Source: Leucaena leucocephala
Lineage: Eukaryota; Streptophyta; Magnoliopsida; Fabales; Fabaceae
Assembly: GCA_037074615.1 (NCBI GenBank)
Contig: CM073550.1
Coordinates: forward strand, 13,596,001 to 13,660,000
DNA: 64,000 bases
Direction of reading: 5' to 3'
Shown: piece by piece, positions 34,313 through 47,900 of the stretch
Layout of the letters: every line of letters starts with the position of its first letter
Numbering within the stretch: position 1 is the stretch's first letter
Position numbers and translations under genes: made by a program
The notes under the pieces: model-generated
The model's database searches: none
What the model was told of the DNA's origin: nothing
The model's input: only the letters and a program-made list of their open reading frames with translations

Positions 34313-37129
34313 AATTCTCACCAATATGTCAATTTATTCAAGTATGGTTTCTTAGGGCAATATGAAATTATAATAAAAATTAAAAATGTTTTTTAAATAA
34401 AGAAAAAGGAATCAAAAAAAAAAAAGACCTAACCTAATGTACAAAACTAATGAGTTGGGCTGAGTTTCTAGGCTTTAGGCAAAACACACAAAATAATTCA
34501 ATTCAATTCAAAAGTTTAAATTGCTTAAATGAAAATCATATCAGTCATAAAACCTAGATTGTGATTCAAGGTAAGTGATTTAACTATGATTAATATTATA
34601 AGTTAATACAATAATAATTAAAATGATAATTTAATTAATATATAAAACATTTATATATAACATTGAAAAGAGTAGTAAGATTTAAATAAAAAATTGATCT
34701 ATAAATAAATGAAATATTTATATATAGATCACATATAATACAATAAAACATAGTTACTAAAGTGTAACTATGACATATTGTTATTTTTTAACTTAAAAAT
34801 GATGCTGTTTTAAGCTTAATAAGAAGAGGGAAAAATATAAATTCAATATGGTCGATTTGTCTAAAATTCTTGATCGAATAGGTTAAGGGAGTAATTTACC
34901 AAATAACTAAATAATCAATATGAGCTGATCTTAATATCAGAGTAATTTAGAAAGAATACATGCCTAGCAAAAAAAAATCTATAAATATTTATATTATCAA
35001 ATTTATTCAGTTGCCAAAAAAATAAATAAAAGTGATTATATATATGAATTTTGAAATACTAAAATAATTATTGGAAAGGAATATTGATAGAACTTTTTTT
35101 GTATAAAAATTTTTAAAAAAATATTAGACTCACTTAATATTTAAAGGTAAAATAAAGTTTTATTTTTTTTAAGTAATACTAATATCTAGTAGGACAAGCT
35201 CACAGATTATTAATACCTTCAAGTATCAATTTAAATATTAAAAAATTAAAATAATTTTTTAAATAATATAATTAAAATTATAATAAAATAATATTTTTAA
35301 TGTACATATGATAGGGAAGTGGAGACAAATTCATAATTGATGTCTCCTGGTTGGGTTGAAGAGTCAGGAGTTTGTGTCTGCCAGGCACTGGCCTGCATGA
35401 TAGCAGCATCTTCTTCTTCCTTCATGGATAATGTTTCCCGCAATCATTTTTTTTTTAAAATAATAATAAAATCAATTCCTTAAAAGTCATGACTCACTCA
35501 TCTAGAACAATTTTGATTATCTTATTTAAAAAAGATTCTTTTTATTTATTTTATTTTTTGTTACAACACGATTTATTTATTTTGTGACGTGTTAGTTGAC
35601 TTAATATTTTAAAACATTTTTATGATTTATTAGTACAACAAACAACATGCAATAAATTCAAATACATAATTAAATATTTTTAAGAAGTAAGAAACTTCAT
35701 TGTGCAAACATTTTCTTAAAGCCTTTTTTAAATTTGAATATGAAGTTACCAGTTCGACCTTTTATAAATATGAGGAGTGCATCGTTAGTTACTTGTCTAA
35801 TTAAAAAAAAATGAAAAAACAATCCGTTAATACAATCTCTTAGAATTCAAATTTCTCAGGTGTAGTAAAAAAAATCTTTAGTGTAAACATGTTTGTAACC
35901 AACGCCCTTGAGTGGTAATTTCCCCATAATAAATTAATAATACATTGAATAAACCAAAAAAATGATTTCTATAAACATTAGCATGGACATTATTAACAAA
36001 ATAATTTAGTTTTTTTTCATAATCTTTTTTTTTAAATTATGAAAAATGTTTTCCTGTCATTTCATTTTTTTTCTTGGCTGATTTTTAAATAATAAATAGA
36101 TTTTATTTCAATGGTCAATGATGTTCCACATCCCAACTGCTTCATCTCTCTTATTATTATGTCCCAATTTCCATCCAATTATTATTATTATTATAAAATA
36201 AATACAGAAGATGGTGTATCCCTATAACAATAACAAGCTAAAGACTTCTCATGCTTTTATTTATTTATTTTTTAAAATTTTAAATATAAACATATATAAA
36301 TAAATAATATATACAAAGGCTTTTTGATTAAAATAACTGTACTTTATATATCATGAAGGCAAAGCCTTAGGCTCAACTCAACATTTTGCTCCTCATGGCA
36401 TACATATGCAGAGGAAGCTGCTTTAGGGGCCATGGCTATTTTACAATTGGAGTCTGATTAGGAAAACTAATTTGAGATTTGTTTAGCCAATTTTAACTCT
36501 AAATTACTTTATATGAACATAAATCAATGAAAAAATTGTTATTAATGATGCTACTTTAGTCGTTTGAACTATATACTAGGAGTCTTTTAAAATAAATTCA
36601 TATTATATATTTTTTAATCTATCTAAATTAAACCGAAAGTCTTTTTAAGATAAATTCATATTATATATATTTTTAATCTATTTAAATTAATCAATTATCT
36701 TTTATATTAATTATAATTAATTTATTTATTTGACTTTTTTAGTATATTTAAAAAAGTCAATTAATATTTTTAATTAAAATTAGAGGTAATATTTTATTTT
36801 AATTAATCTATATAATCTCTTCCACTTTCATCCTAAACTTTTAGTTGTCATGGTTATCTATCTCACGTGCATGTTAGTCCACCAAAAAACATCCATGAGT
36901 TGGCTTACGCCAAGTATTGACCCACATTGCACCTATTTTTGTGGTTGTTCAACCTAATTTCATTACATTGCGACTGGTAAAGGTCTATCAATAACCCTAT
37001 ATACGTAGTGGTATGGAATATTGTTTTTAAGTAGAAAGTTATAGATTTAATCCTGTTGATAACTTTAGGCTAAAATCTAAAAAATGAATTATATGATTTA
37101 TTGTTTGTCAATTCTATCCTTTGTTAGAG
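34313..37129. other. AT-rich intergenic DNA with retroposon fragments
   Basis: No gene seen. It includes a reverse SINE-like copy (35095-35215) and a possible further SINE fragment near 36980-37070 (box-A-like TAGTGGTATGG, box-B-like AGATTTAATCCTG). Otherwise it is low-complexity DNA with ATT and AT tracts. Confidence 0.55.
35095..35215 (-). repeat. SINE-like retroposon copy 5
   Basis: On the minus strand it contains CTACTAGATATTAGTATTAC and ends in ATTTTTATACAAAAAAAGTT, parallel to the copies at 4290 and 10900. The 5' half is not recognisable. Confidence 0.45.
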
Positions 37130-37645
37130 TATGTAGATAAAATTTTAAAAAATAACTTATAAAAAAATTTTTAGATAATTTTTAGAAAAGAGATTTTGGA
37201 GAAGAGTTTATAAAAAATAAAATAATTTTAAATAAATTAGTATTTAGATAGTTATTATTATAAGGATTTTTATAATTAGAAAATTATTAGAAATTGTATA
37301 ATTTTATTAAAAATATAAGAGATGAGATAGGAGAGATAGTGAACAAGAGAAAAGAGATGAGAGAAGAGAGAGAAAATAAGATAAAGGAGAGAAGAGAAGA
37401 GAGATGAGAGAGAGTGTAAAAAAAAAGTAAGGATAAAATATTAATTGGGTAGTTTATAAACTCTTACTATTTTAGAAGCTAATATCAGTAGTTTATCCAA
37501 AACTTGGATTTTAAACTATAATTTAACTCTGAAGTATTTATAGACAAATATGACTATTTATTTTAAAATTTTTTCAAATCAAAGTTTGGCCTATAACCCC
37601 TTTTAAAATCTTTATTTCATAAGTTTCCAAACAGGCCATATATGT
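37130..37645 (-). mobile_element. MITE-like element copy D (reverse orientation)
   Basis: The reverse complement shows the family core (CCCAATTAATATTTTATCC and CTTACTTTTT, near 37420-37460) and then a CT-rich tract, which appears on the plus strand as GA-rich sequence at 37320-37415. The right end TTTCCAAACAGGCC resembles the family terminus. Ends are approximate. Confidence 0.65.
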
Positions 37646-39461
37646 ATTTTATATTCATCAAGTACTTAATATAAGACACATTTAACTACTTTTATTATAT
37701 TAAAAAAATTAGTTAAATTTATTAATATAACATATTTTTTCTAAAATATCATAATTATTTTTCTTAATTCTCTCCCTCTCTCTTACTTGATAATTGTTAA
37801 AGGAATATAATATAAATAATTTAAAAAAATAGATAAATATAAAAATATATCTTATATTTAGAATTAATATCAACTCTCTAATTAAATTATATTCAAACTA
37901 ATATAAATTATAACATGACTTTGGCAACTTGATTTAAGTATTATTGAGCATATAAAAAAATTAGTCACAAATTATTTTTTCTATACACAAGGTTTCAATC
38001 CTACACTTTTTTCTAAGGGAAGTTGGTGTAGTAAATTAAAATTATATAATTGAATTTTTTTTCTTCTGAAAAATTTTAAATTTAATTTTTTATACTATTT
38101 TTTCTATAAAAAATTTAAATTCATATAGGGTTAGATCGAGTTGAGCTGAATTAGTTGGCTGTCTCAACTTGATCATGTGGCATAGACCCAATTTGTCAAA
38201 TATATTATCTATTGTTAAAAAAAATCTATTATTAATTATTCTATATAATATCACAATAAATGCCACCTAATATTAAGATCTAAACTTTATTAAAACACAT
38301 CTTATCCAACATCGTGCTATTAACCCATTTATTCCATCCAAACTGATGCCGTAGTTTCTGTCAAGATTTTTTATTCTATCTCTAATTCCCTATCAGGATG
38401 TATATTTTTTTTTTAAAGAAAACATATTTTAATACTTATAATAGTATTATAAATTAAACAACTACAAATGATTTTTTAAATAAAAAATGATTGGAAGTTT
38501 TTTTAAAAAATAAAAAATATATGTACTACCCAATTATTTTATTTTATTTATCAACTAGAACAGCATCACCCCGTTTCAGAGAGTATTTTAATTTCAATTT
38601 CCATAAGTTGATGATTTGTTTTTTATAATTTATATTGATATTGATGATTTTTTATTTGTTTAAATTTGTTTTTGGTGTGTTCAGTTTTCACATTATTTTC
38701 GTTTCGTTTACATCAGTTCCTTCAACTGGAGACAACCAAAGCGAGGGCTTAGGTCCTTCGCTAGGGTTTGCGAATCTGCCATTGCCCATTGTTATACGTT
38801 TATGCTTGTTACGACTAACTTTTTACTTCTACAAGCTTCAAAGTTCTCATTTTTGTGCTTTCCCTTTGAACTCGATCCTTCCGAAAGACTCATGTTCGAT
38901 GTGTTCCGGTACTTGTTCCCAAAGAACTCCCTTTATTCTCCCCTTCCAGATTTTCTTAATCTGTGTTCTTTCACTTAGTAGTTTCTTTACATGGTTTTCT
39001 GAAAATATTTTATTTGTTTGAAGCTTGTTTGAATTTGCATCTGGGTAGTAACAATTCTGAAGTTTTCAGGGGAAAGATTTAATTTTTAGTTGAGACTGTT
39101 TTTGCCCCGAAATGAAGTCAATTACGAAGACATTGCTTGATCTTGTGCACGGGTTTGCAAATTCTCATGTTCGAGTTTGAAGTGATGGAGAGCATATGAT
39201 TGGAAGGTAAGATATTTTGTTGATTTGGGTTGGCTTTCAGGATTGGAGTTCGATCAATCTGTTGATCAGCTCCACGTTGAAGTCAATGAATTTGACCAAT
39301 TGGATATTGAGTGTTTAATTCTGATGAATTTAGATGCCTTAGCATCAGATACATTTGAATGAGAATAAGCCGTTTATGATGGGTTTCTTGTGATCTGGTG
39401 ATTTTGGGCTTTTTGTATAGATTATTGAGGATCTTGAGGGGGTTTTCTCTGAAGTTTGACA
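37646..39461. other. Intergenic and probable 5' untranslated/promoter region of the ROH1-like gene
   Basis: AT-rich to about 38560, then base composition becomes more balanced from 38690 onward, as expected for a transcribed leader. An open frame at 38635-39021 has no recognisable domain and is probably non-coding leader. One or more leader introns are possible (for example a GTAAG at 39208) but not resolved. Confidence 0.5.
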
Positions 39462-40631
39462 ATGTCGTCTACAGATAGTCAGGGCCACTCAACTCCATTT
39501 TCCTCCATTGGCCGTTCGCTATTTGGTATACGGCGGGAGCAGGTTCTTTCTTTGGAAGCGAGTCATGAATCTGGACCCCGCGATACAGGGCTTGAATCAT
39601 TCCAGAAGATGGTTACGGATAGATTCCATGAACTTTGTGGGGTCACTGATGATGACTTGCTCTCTATCCAATGGATATTGAAGCTCCTGGATGCATTTGT
39701 CTGCTGCCAAGAGGAATTCAGAGCCATTCTGCTGAATAAGAAGGAGCAGGTCTCAAAACCTCCTCTTGATGGGATAGTTTCTGAATTCTCTGAGAGTTCG
39801 GTGAAGGCGCTTGATATTTGTAATGCGAGTCGTGAAGGGGTCGAGAAAATCCGCGTGTGGCAAAAACAATTGGAGATTGTCATGTCTGCCTTGGATTCTA
39901 AAAAGAGAGCATTGAGTGAAGGCATGTTCCGGAGAGCAAGAAAGGCATTGATGGATTTGGCACTGGCAATGCTTGATGACACTGGGTCTACTTTTTCACA
40001 GCGCAACCGATCTTTTGGGCGTCATAACACGAGCAAAGATAAGCATCATCAATCAGGGCATTCTCGATCTCATTCTTGGAGTGTATCTCGCTCCTGGTCT
40101 GCAGCCAAGCAACTGCAATCCATTGCAAATAATATGGCTCCACCTTGTGCGAATGAGATTGCTGCAACCAATGGTCTTGCTATTCCTGTGTTTACAATGT
40201 ACTCTGTTCTGTTGTTTGTCTTATGGTCTCTTGTAGCAGCGATTCCTTGTCAGGATAGGGGTCTGAATATCCAATTTTCGATCCCCCGGCAGTTCTCATG
40301 GAGCACTCCCATAACCTCACTCTACGAACGAATCTTGGAGGAGTCTAAGAAGCGTGAGCGCCGGAACTCGAACGGCTTGTTGAAGGAGATATATCAAGTG
40401 GAGAAATGTATCCAACACTTGACTGACTTGGTGGATGCAGTCCAGTTTCCATTGACAGACGAGCAGAAATTCGAATTCGAACAGGTTACAGAGGAGTTGA
40501 ATTTGATTTATGAATCTTTTAAAGGTGGCTTGGATCCACTGGAGTGCCAAGTGAGGGAAGTTTTCCGGAAGATCATGGCCTGCAGAACCGAGGGGCTCGA
40601 ATACCTGAGTATATCCAACTATACAGAGTAA
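39462..40631 (+). CDS. ROH1-like protein (DUF793, BYPASS1-related)
   Basis: Single uninterrupted coding exon, 389 residues. Family signs are the N-terminus SSIGRSLFGIRREQ, FQKMVTDRFHEL, LLDAFVCCQEEFRAIL, the basic/Ser-rich linker (about residues 185-220, rich in RSHSWSVSRSW), a single hydrophobic segment (about 241-262, IPVFTMYSVLLFVLWSLVAA), and the helical C-terminal part ending MACRTEGLEYLS. In Arabidopsis ROH1 interacts with Exo70 exocyst subunits and affects seed-coat mucilage secretion, so a role at sites of exocytosis is plausible here. ATG at 39462 is chosen because the next residues match the family start; upstream there is only a TTG. No defect seen. Confidence 0.88.
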   Translation: MSSTDSQGHSTPFSSIGRSLFGIRREQVLSLEASHESGPRDTGLESFQKMVTDRFHELCGVTDDDLLSIQWILKLLDAFVCCQEEFRAILLNKKEQVSKPPLDGIVSEFSESSVKALDICNASREGVEKIRVWQKQLEIVMSALDSKKRALSEGMFRRARKALMDLALAMLDDTGSTFSQRNRSFGRHNTSKDKHHQSGHSRSHSWSVSRSWSAAKQLQSIANNMAPPCANEIAATNGLAIPVFTMYSVLLFVLWSLVAAIPCQDRGLNIQFSIPRQFSWSTPITSLYERILEESKKRERRNSNGLLKEIYQVEKCIQHLTDLVDAVQFPLTDEQKFEFEQVTEELNLIYESFKGGLDPLECQVREVFRKIMACRTEGLEYLSISNYTE

Positions 40632-42486
40632 GGAAGGATCAAATGTACAAATTTGTGAAGCATACACATTTTGTATCTTTGCTTTTTGGAAGGAGGAAGA
40701 GTTACCAAATGCGTTTAAGAGTATAAAATAGTAGCTTCCTTGTATTTAAGTACTTGTGTTAAAGAACATAATGTTCAGGTTACTCCCTAAATGTCTTATG
40801 CCTTATACGCTCATATAGTTTATGTCTTGAATTTGCACTTGTCTTGGTAAATTTGTAATACAGTAAATTTTCACAATGAGGAAAAAGAAAACATTCATGA
40901 TCTTTAAGCCATCTTTTTGTGATGCTGCTGCTAGTGTTTATTACGCAGAGAGAAGATGAAATGTATTCCTATATTTTGGTGACAGAAAATGTCATCCCCT
41001 ATAGTTTGATTGTGCTGCCAATGGCTTTGAGATTTAGTGACAATGTGTATCAAAAGAAGAAAAAAGTTTGATTATGCTTGAAACAATCAAAAGAGATGTT
41101 ATAGGTGAAAATCATGGTGCCCTGCTACAAAAGGGAAAATTACATTTTATTTCTTAAACCTTGTTCTAATCACAATGTGTGTTTGATTTTGGGATCTGTT
41201 CAAATGTAAGTGATTAGTTACGTATTTAAAAGTTTCAGTTCATGTTGCTAGAATGTTTTTTTGGAAACGTATTCTTCCTATCTCTAATATAACATAATTA
41301 AGGAATTGATTAATGATTTCAATAATAATCAAATAGAAAAGGGAAATAAGAAGTTAAAGAAGATAATTAGAATATTTTTTAAAAAATATATCATATTAAC
41401 TAATTTAATTAATTTTTTAATATAATTAAATTAATTAAATATATTTTATATTAAAAAATAGAAGAATATTCTCTTTACAAATAAACGAGTTGTTAATGAC
41501 TCACAATGAGATCATACATATGAAATGGTAGCATATGATGATACACATTACACAAACAAAAAGCTGTATCAGATGCTCGCAATAATATTGAATATATTTA
41601 ATTATTTAGAACAATAAATATTTTAAGAGATATTACTATAAGGTCCTAAACAATAGATTTAATTAACCAAAAAATCTAATAATAGTTGAACAAGTTTCAG
41701 TACTGATGAGTTTATTCTAAAACTGTGTTGGTACCTCGGTCCAATACTTAAAGAAACTATGAGGGGTTTGTATTGAAGTTTTAAAAATGGTCAATGAATT
41801 TACCAACACAATCTTGACATTTTTGATAGGCTGAAGATGCTCGTCTTGAGGACTTGATCAATATTTGATAGCTATCTCACTCAAAAGTCACAAGTAATAA
41901 TATTACAGCAGTGTTTAATAAATAAAACAGACAGTAACTTTATTGAAAATTCTTCAAATTCCAACTGAGAATTACATGTTTTCTAGGTTCTAAGCCTACT
42001 GAACTATAACACCTAAAACTTGCAACAGATATTGTACACCTATGCTTCTGTTACGTGTACACCAAGTAACATAACAACCCTGACTAAGCAACACTGCATC
42101 AAACCCTTAATAATCAGGTCCTTCTTTAGCAGAGCCCAGTAGAAACTACTAGCATAAAAGGGGCATCCCTATCTTGGACATTGAACAAGAAAATATATAT
42201 ATATATAACAGAACAGTTAAGTAATTCACAGGCCAAGGTCCCATAAAAATTCGATGGCTCTACACACTATATATGCTCCTGTGAAAGAAAAATGGAGCAA
42301 ATTACTATACCGAACTGAAGTTTTCAGTTTTGACCTTCAAAGGACTTGAACTTGGCACCTACGAACTTTTCTTGATTCCAATGTAGGAATCAGTTACACA
42401 GGTCCAGAAATCTTGTGCCAAAAACCTTTGCCATTTTTCAAAAATGAACTGAGTTGAGTGAGTTCCATGTAGATTTCTGCATGATT
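40632..42486. other. Convergent intergenic region between the ROH1-like gene and the FAM135-like pseudogene
   Basis: 3' untranslated regions of two converging genes face each other here. AT-rich non-coding sequence in the middle (41270-41470). The segment 41900-42480 is probably the former 3' region of the minus-strand FAM135-like gene. No independent gene seen. Confidence 0.6.
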
Positions 42487-44439
42487 TTAAGTGAAGCGCT
42501 CAGGAAAAGACCCCATTATGAACTTTGCAAAAATGTCAGACTCCAAGAACTCTATATGAGCCGCCCGGCCGATGAGGGTGTTTAAGTTCTTGCCATATGA
42601 GGAGGTATTGAAGTTGATGTCGCAGTGCATGACCACTCCGTGGTCGGAGAGAGCGTTAATTTGGTGCAAGCAATTCTTTAGCATCTCATGGAAGACTTCC
42701 CTTTTTTAGTGTAATCCAAAGAAGCTGATGGACATTGTCCAATTCTAGCAGAATGGTAAGGGGCATAACCATCCTGAAATGCAATTAAGAGAAGGCACTA
42801 TGAAATACTTTAATAAATGATAGAAAAAGGGTAATTAGATATTTAATAAAATGATGCTATTGAATTATTAATTTTACACAAAAGCATATAATCAGAATCA
42901 GTTGATACCTCTAATAAAACCAAATACAAAATATGTAGAAGCCATATAATGCATCAAATGCATATATTTTCAAGTAAAGGACCATGGCATAAAAGCAGAT
43001 GGAGTTGCAATTATGCATATTTCAAGTCCTATAGAAGTGAGCTTTCCCCCCAGTATATTTCTTTTAATTATTCAGTGCTGGTTTCTCTTCTTGATCCATT
43101 AGTTTCAGATATATGCTCTCTTTTAACTATTTCATAAATGACCAAATAGATGAATGCAAGCTCGTAGTATGGAATTCAGAAAAAAATTTGCTAATGAATG
43201 GACTTATATTAAATTTCAAGCTATGTAAATTCTCATCATAAGCATTACCAAAAAGGTTACCTGAGGTGAGGATAAAAGTATTATGTTCCTGAAGTTCGCC
43301 AGGGTCTTCTTCTGCAGTAAAAGAATAGATGTTATTTAACTTCCGCAGCTAAAGACTAACAAAATGGCACTTCTTTCCCTTTGTTCCCTTCATCAAAATA
43401 CGCCAACTAAATTGAATACCGTAGAAAAGATTTACCATGAAGATTCAAAAGAATACATAGGCTACAAGACTCATAAAGACCAAAACTTCAAGGCAAACAG
43501 CTCCTTTGCAGTCAAATTTCCAGTAATCACTGCTTAAAACCACAAAAAACATTCACTACATATCAAGAGAAAATAAGCATGCACTCACTATTCAGTACCT
43601 TGGAAAGATTGTAGATGAAGGTGTTCTCAAGATCAGGATCATCTGTGAATGTCAGCTGATGGATGCACTGTATGTCCTTCAGCTTCTTCAAGAGCCACAA
43701 CCCTGAATTGAATACAGAGTTTGAACTATACATATAACCCAGGTGAGGACCTGATATCGAAACATATGTATACAAGTATCTTAAGTATGGCTCCATGAAG
43801 CTCTCTGCAATTCACAAGAAAAAACAGAATAATTCTTTTGATAAATTTAATTGTGATCAACGCCATTTTTCTAAGATTTATGCATGCATACCTGCTAAAG
43901 CAGTTCTTATAATGAGATTTCCAATAGAATGGCCAACAAAGCTAAGTTTGATATCTTTTAGGTGTCCACTTCTTGAAAATTTATCCATCTTCCTTTTGAT
44001 GAAAGAGACCACCTCCTCTGCAAGTCGTAAACCTATTTCTCTGAAGTCTCCAGATGTTTTGTCTTCATTAGCCTCTGACATAAGGAATTGTATCTTGGGG
44101 TCTATTAGTAGCCATTGGTTCCAAACAAGCCGTAAATCCAAATGATGTCCCTGTAATAGTTTAAGTTATCGTCAAATGATCTATTAACAGAACAATAAGG
44201 AGGATAAGACAAATTCTAAACTTGCCAATGAGATGAATTTACTATGACTATAAAGTATAAACATTGAAGTAGGAATGCCATCAACTAAAATATTACATAT
44301 AACAATCAGTAAAAGCCACTAGCATCTTTTAAACGCAGCATAATTTATGTTGAAATCATGAGAAATGCAATAACATATCGGTAAAAAGGCAAGCAATAAT
44401 TTCTATGGACATTAAGCTCTCCCACAAGCTAGATTTTGG

Positions 44440-44935
44440 AGTATGATTCTCTTAAAGGTCCATATCAATGGTATCAAGGACTTACACGACCCTCCATTCT
44501 CTACCTCTCTCCCATGCACTGTTCTCCTTTCCTCTTCCCCCTCCTATTCTCTTGCTTGTATATTGTCACCCAGGTTTAAGAGTCTGGGCGCTAGATCGTG
44601 GAGCATGGTGGAATGTTGGAACCTATTGCAAAGGTATTGGCCTTGAGTCTCACTCAATGAACCTTGAAGCTTTTAACCTCTTGAGCTAGATTCTGTTGTG
44701 ACTATCTTGAAGGTTTATATCATTGGCAAATTGGTATAAGAACCTCCTACAACCCTCTATTTCCGTTTTCTCTCCCATAAATCTCCTTTCCTCTCCTCCT
44801 CTTGCCTGTGTGTTTCAAGTCAAGTTTAGGAGCCCTACACCAGATGTATGAGATCCGGACCTGTGATTTATATGGACCTTAGGCTCTTCAATCTTATGAT
44901 CTACCTTCTGAGATATGGCACATAGAAGCTGTCCA
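44440..44935. repeat. Imperfect tandem duplication of about 250 bp in a FAM135-like intron
   Basis: Two units, about 44440-44690 and 44695-44935, share the order: CTTGAAGGTTTATAT-like start, GGTAT(A/C)A block, CGACCCTC/CAACCCTC, CT-rich stretch TCTCCTTTCCTCTCC, and AGATC/ATGAGATC block, ending in CTTGAGCTAGATTCTG or its relative. Probably an old repeat element; the family is not identified. Confidence 0.6.
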
Positions 44936-47900
44936 TTAGGCTATGGCTCTCCTAAAGATTAATACACATGGCAAAAAGAATGGACTAAAATTCTCCATGT
45001 TTACAAATAAATAAGTTTTCACAACCACACAATTTGAATTTGAAGCTTCAAAGCTATCTCAAAATTGATATTTCGCTCAAGTCAAAATGTGAAGACAACT
45101 TAGTAGAGTTGAATCAGCATTTTGCTCAAGTCAAAATGTGAAAAAGTATATTAGCTGATGAGTGAAAATCATCCAATTATAGAATTTCCCCACAGATGAT
45201 ATTTTTCTGCCCCCAGTACCCAGCTGCTATGGCAAGAAAGCCTCAGGAATGATGAACCAACATGATTCAAAAAAATGTCCCTGTAAGCTTGGTAATCTAA
45301 AGGAAGGAGGCAAATCCCTCACTTTAACCAAGAATTTCGAAACATCATAGACAAGCTTCAAATATGGTTACAAAATTTGATGTCTTTAACGCAAAAGTTA
45401 TCCATTCAAGTCCAACATATTGAGTGGTTTTTGTAATCGAAGCTATATAAAGATAATTTAGAGATTTTTCGTTTTCAGTTTAATACTAGATATAATATCC
45501 CAAAACAAATGAAGGTACAAAGCATCAAGAAATGTAAGAAGAGATGCCAAAATAACTATAGGGATGAAGGCAACTGCAAGAAATGAAACATGCCTGAAAT
45601 CCATGCACAAAAACAACTACTCTCAAAACTTGCCCTTTTTGTTGTGGGCCACTCCCGGACTTGTTTGTGGCTCTAGATCCGTTTTCCAAGAAAAGATTAG
45701 CTTTTGCCTCCAAAGGATTGAAGTAAGAATTTAAACTTGGAGAACGCTCCATTCATCCGTTCTACTTCTATAATAACAATAGGAATGCGCAAAGGATCCT
45801 CAAATATATACATGTCTTGAAGTGACCGATTGTTGATCTGCATTAAATTCATATGTCCCAACCATTTTGTATAAGAGAAGCATATATCACAGGTTCCATT
45901 CAGTAGGTAAAGGAAAGATTATAAAGCATTCTAGACAAGCAACGACTCTCCCTCATTTGTGCTATACCTCGTCTATGAAGTTCAGCACGCATTGTTGCAG
46001 TCTGAGCAGGCTAAACAGAAAAAGAGACAACAGATTCAAAGAAATTGGTTTAGTTACGAAGACTCAATTAAGACAATTTAATGATTAATCTCAAATATAA
46101 CAGGAGATAATCAAGTTTATGATTCTTGTAACAAAAGGCATTAGAGATTTACATCATCCGTTAACTTCCTTGAATTTAAAGATCTTTCATGCATGCCCCA
46201 GCGCATTAGTTTTCCTTCAACTTGATTACTCACATTCTGATGGGGCATCTCAACTATGGAGTGCACCATCCATATTGACCATTCAGATCTTCGATCACTA
46301 GCCCATGAATGACGTAGAAATTCGAGTATCTTTGTTTTGTTTTCCCTGGATTAAAAAATAAAGGGAGGGGAAAGAAAATCTTGTCATTGCATTGATTCAA
46401 TGCTTTAATATTATGTTAAAATTATAGCTAAAACTCTCTTAACCTGTAGATCAGGCACAATCTTGGCCGATAAAAGTAAGGAAAGATCAGCCTTGACATC
46501 AGGAAAAAATTGAGGAAATATCTTTTCCAGATACAATAAAGATCATAATAGATAGAGGAATATAGAATCAGAACTACGAGCAACTATAAAGTTGCCACAC
46601 TTAAAGATAATTAACGAACATGTAATTACTTCACTAATACATGTCATCATACCTGTGAAATTTCAGAAATGTATTCCACAGCTGTAAGAGCTGATTTCCC
46701 ATAGACTGATAAGAATTTATCAGATCATCCCAAGATAAAGGCTGAAACAATTTGTAAATATGCATATCAATAAAATCAGTAGCTTTCTGTTGAAGGGAAG
46801 ATTGAACTATTACATAAGCGACAAAAGATCAATAAAAGGCAGAATAAATAACAAAGCATCCACACTGTAGATCTTCTACCTCAGCACTGCCTTCTGAACT
46901 GGTAAACAGTTGCTGTGGAGACCTACTATCAGTACTGTCCAAATGTACCAGCGGAGAAGAATTGGAAAATTTTGTATGGTCAATTGTGGACTTCATTCCA
47001 GTAAGATCAATAGCTTGGTTGATTCCTTCGCTTATTCTCCTCAGATCTTCAAGGAGGATATCATGGGCAGCCATTAATGCTTTGATGAGCTTAACCCGAT
47101 TTGAGATTTGACCATCAGTATTACTTACTATGGCATTAAAAAGGATTTCAAGAAAAAATGTGTAATAAGTTTAGCAAATAATACAAAACACAAGCTTATG
47201 ATAACAGAATCTTCATAAAAGATTATTGAATTAAAAATCAGGTAGGCTTAAAATTTAGATCATATGAAATTTACTGTGATAAAGCATGCCTTGTTTGACT
47301 TAATAGAATATTCATAATGAGCGCCTTCAGAAGACCCATCACTGGCATAATACAAGTAATCAATTATTAGAGCTGAAAAGTATGTAAAGCAGTAAAAGGA
47401 ACAGACTCTAAATTATTAGGATAAAACAGTGACCAGGATTAAAATGCAAGGTTCTAAAGCTGAAACTCTGACAAACCTGGATACCTTCAGTCGGCTTGTG
47501 TTATAGCTAGCATTTTGCAAACTGACATGAACACTGGTATCAACAAGGACAGAATGTGAAACATCAAAATATACAGGACAATATGAATGCAACCCCAGAA
47601 GAGCTTTAGGGGGAATTCTATACTCATGAACTGAAGCAGAGTAAGTATGTGGAAAAGCCTGCATCTCAGCTCTGCACAATGATTCAAGCAGTTCCAGGGT
47701 TCACATCTTCCAATTCCAATTGACAATAATTATTACCAAGAAAATAAACTCCACTTCAATAAATATCCATGTTTTGAATTTCATTTGTTATATATACCAA
47801 GAAATGGGAATGGTATCATTAACTAACCCAATATCAGATGTAAAGGCCTGCATAAGCTCAAACTTCATGGTAACAGCAGATGATTTTGCCTGAGAAAATA

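Noticed and set aside
38635..39021. 128-codon frame upstream of the ROH1-like gene
   Set aside because: No recognisable domain and it lies where the leader and promoter of the ROH1-like gene are expected.
44443..44689. Overlapping frames in the FAM135-like intron
   Set aside because: They fall in the imperfect 250-bp tandem repeat of an intron; the two units do not preserve a common frame.
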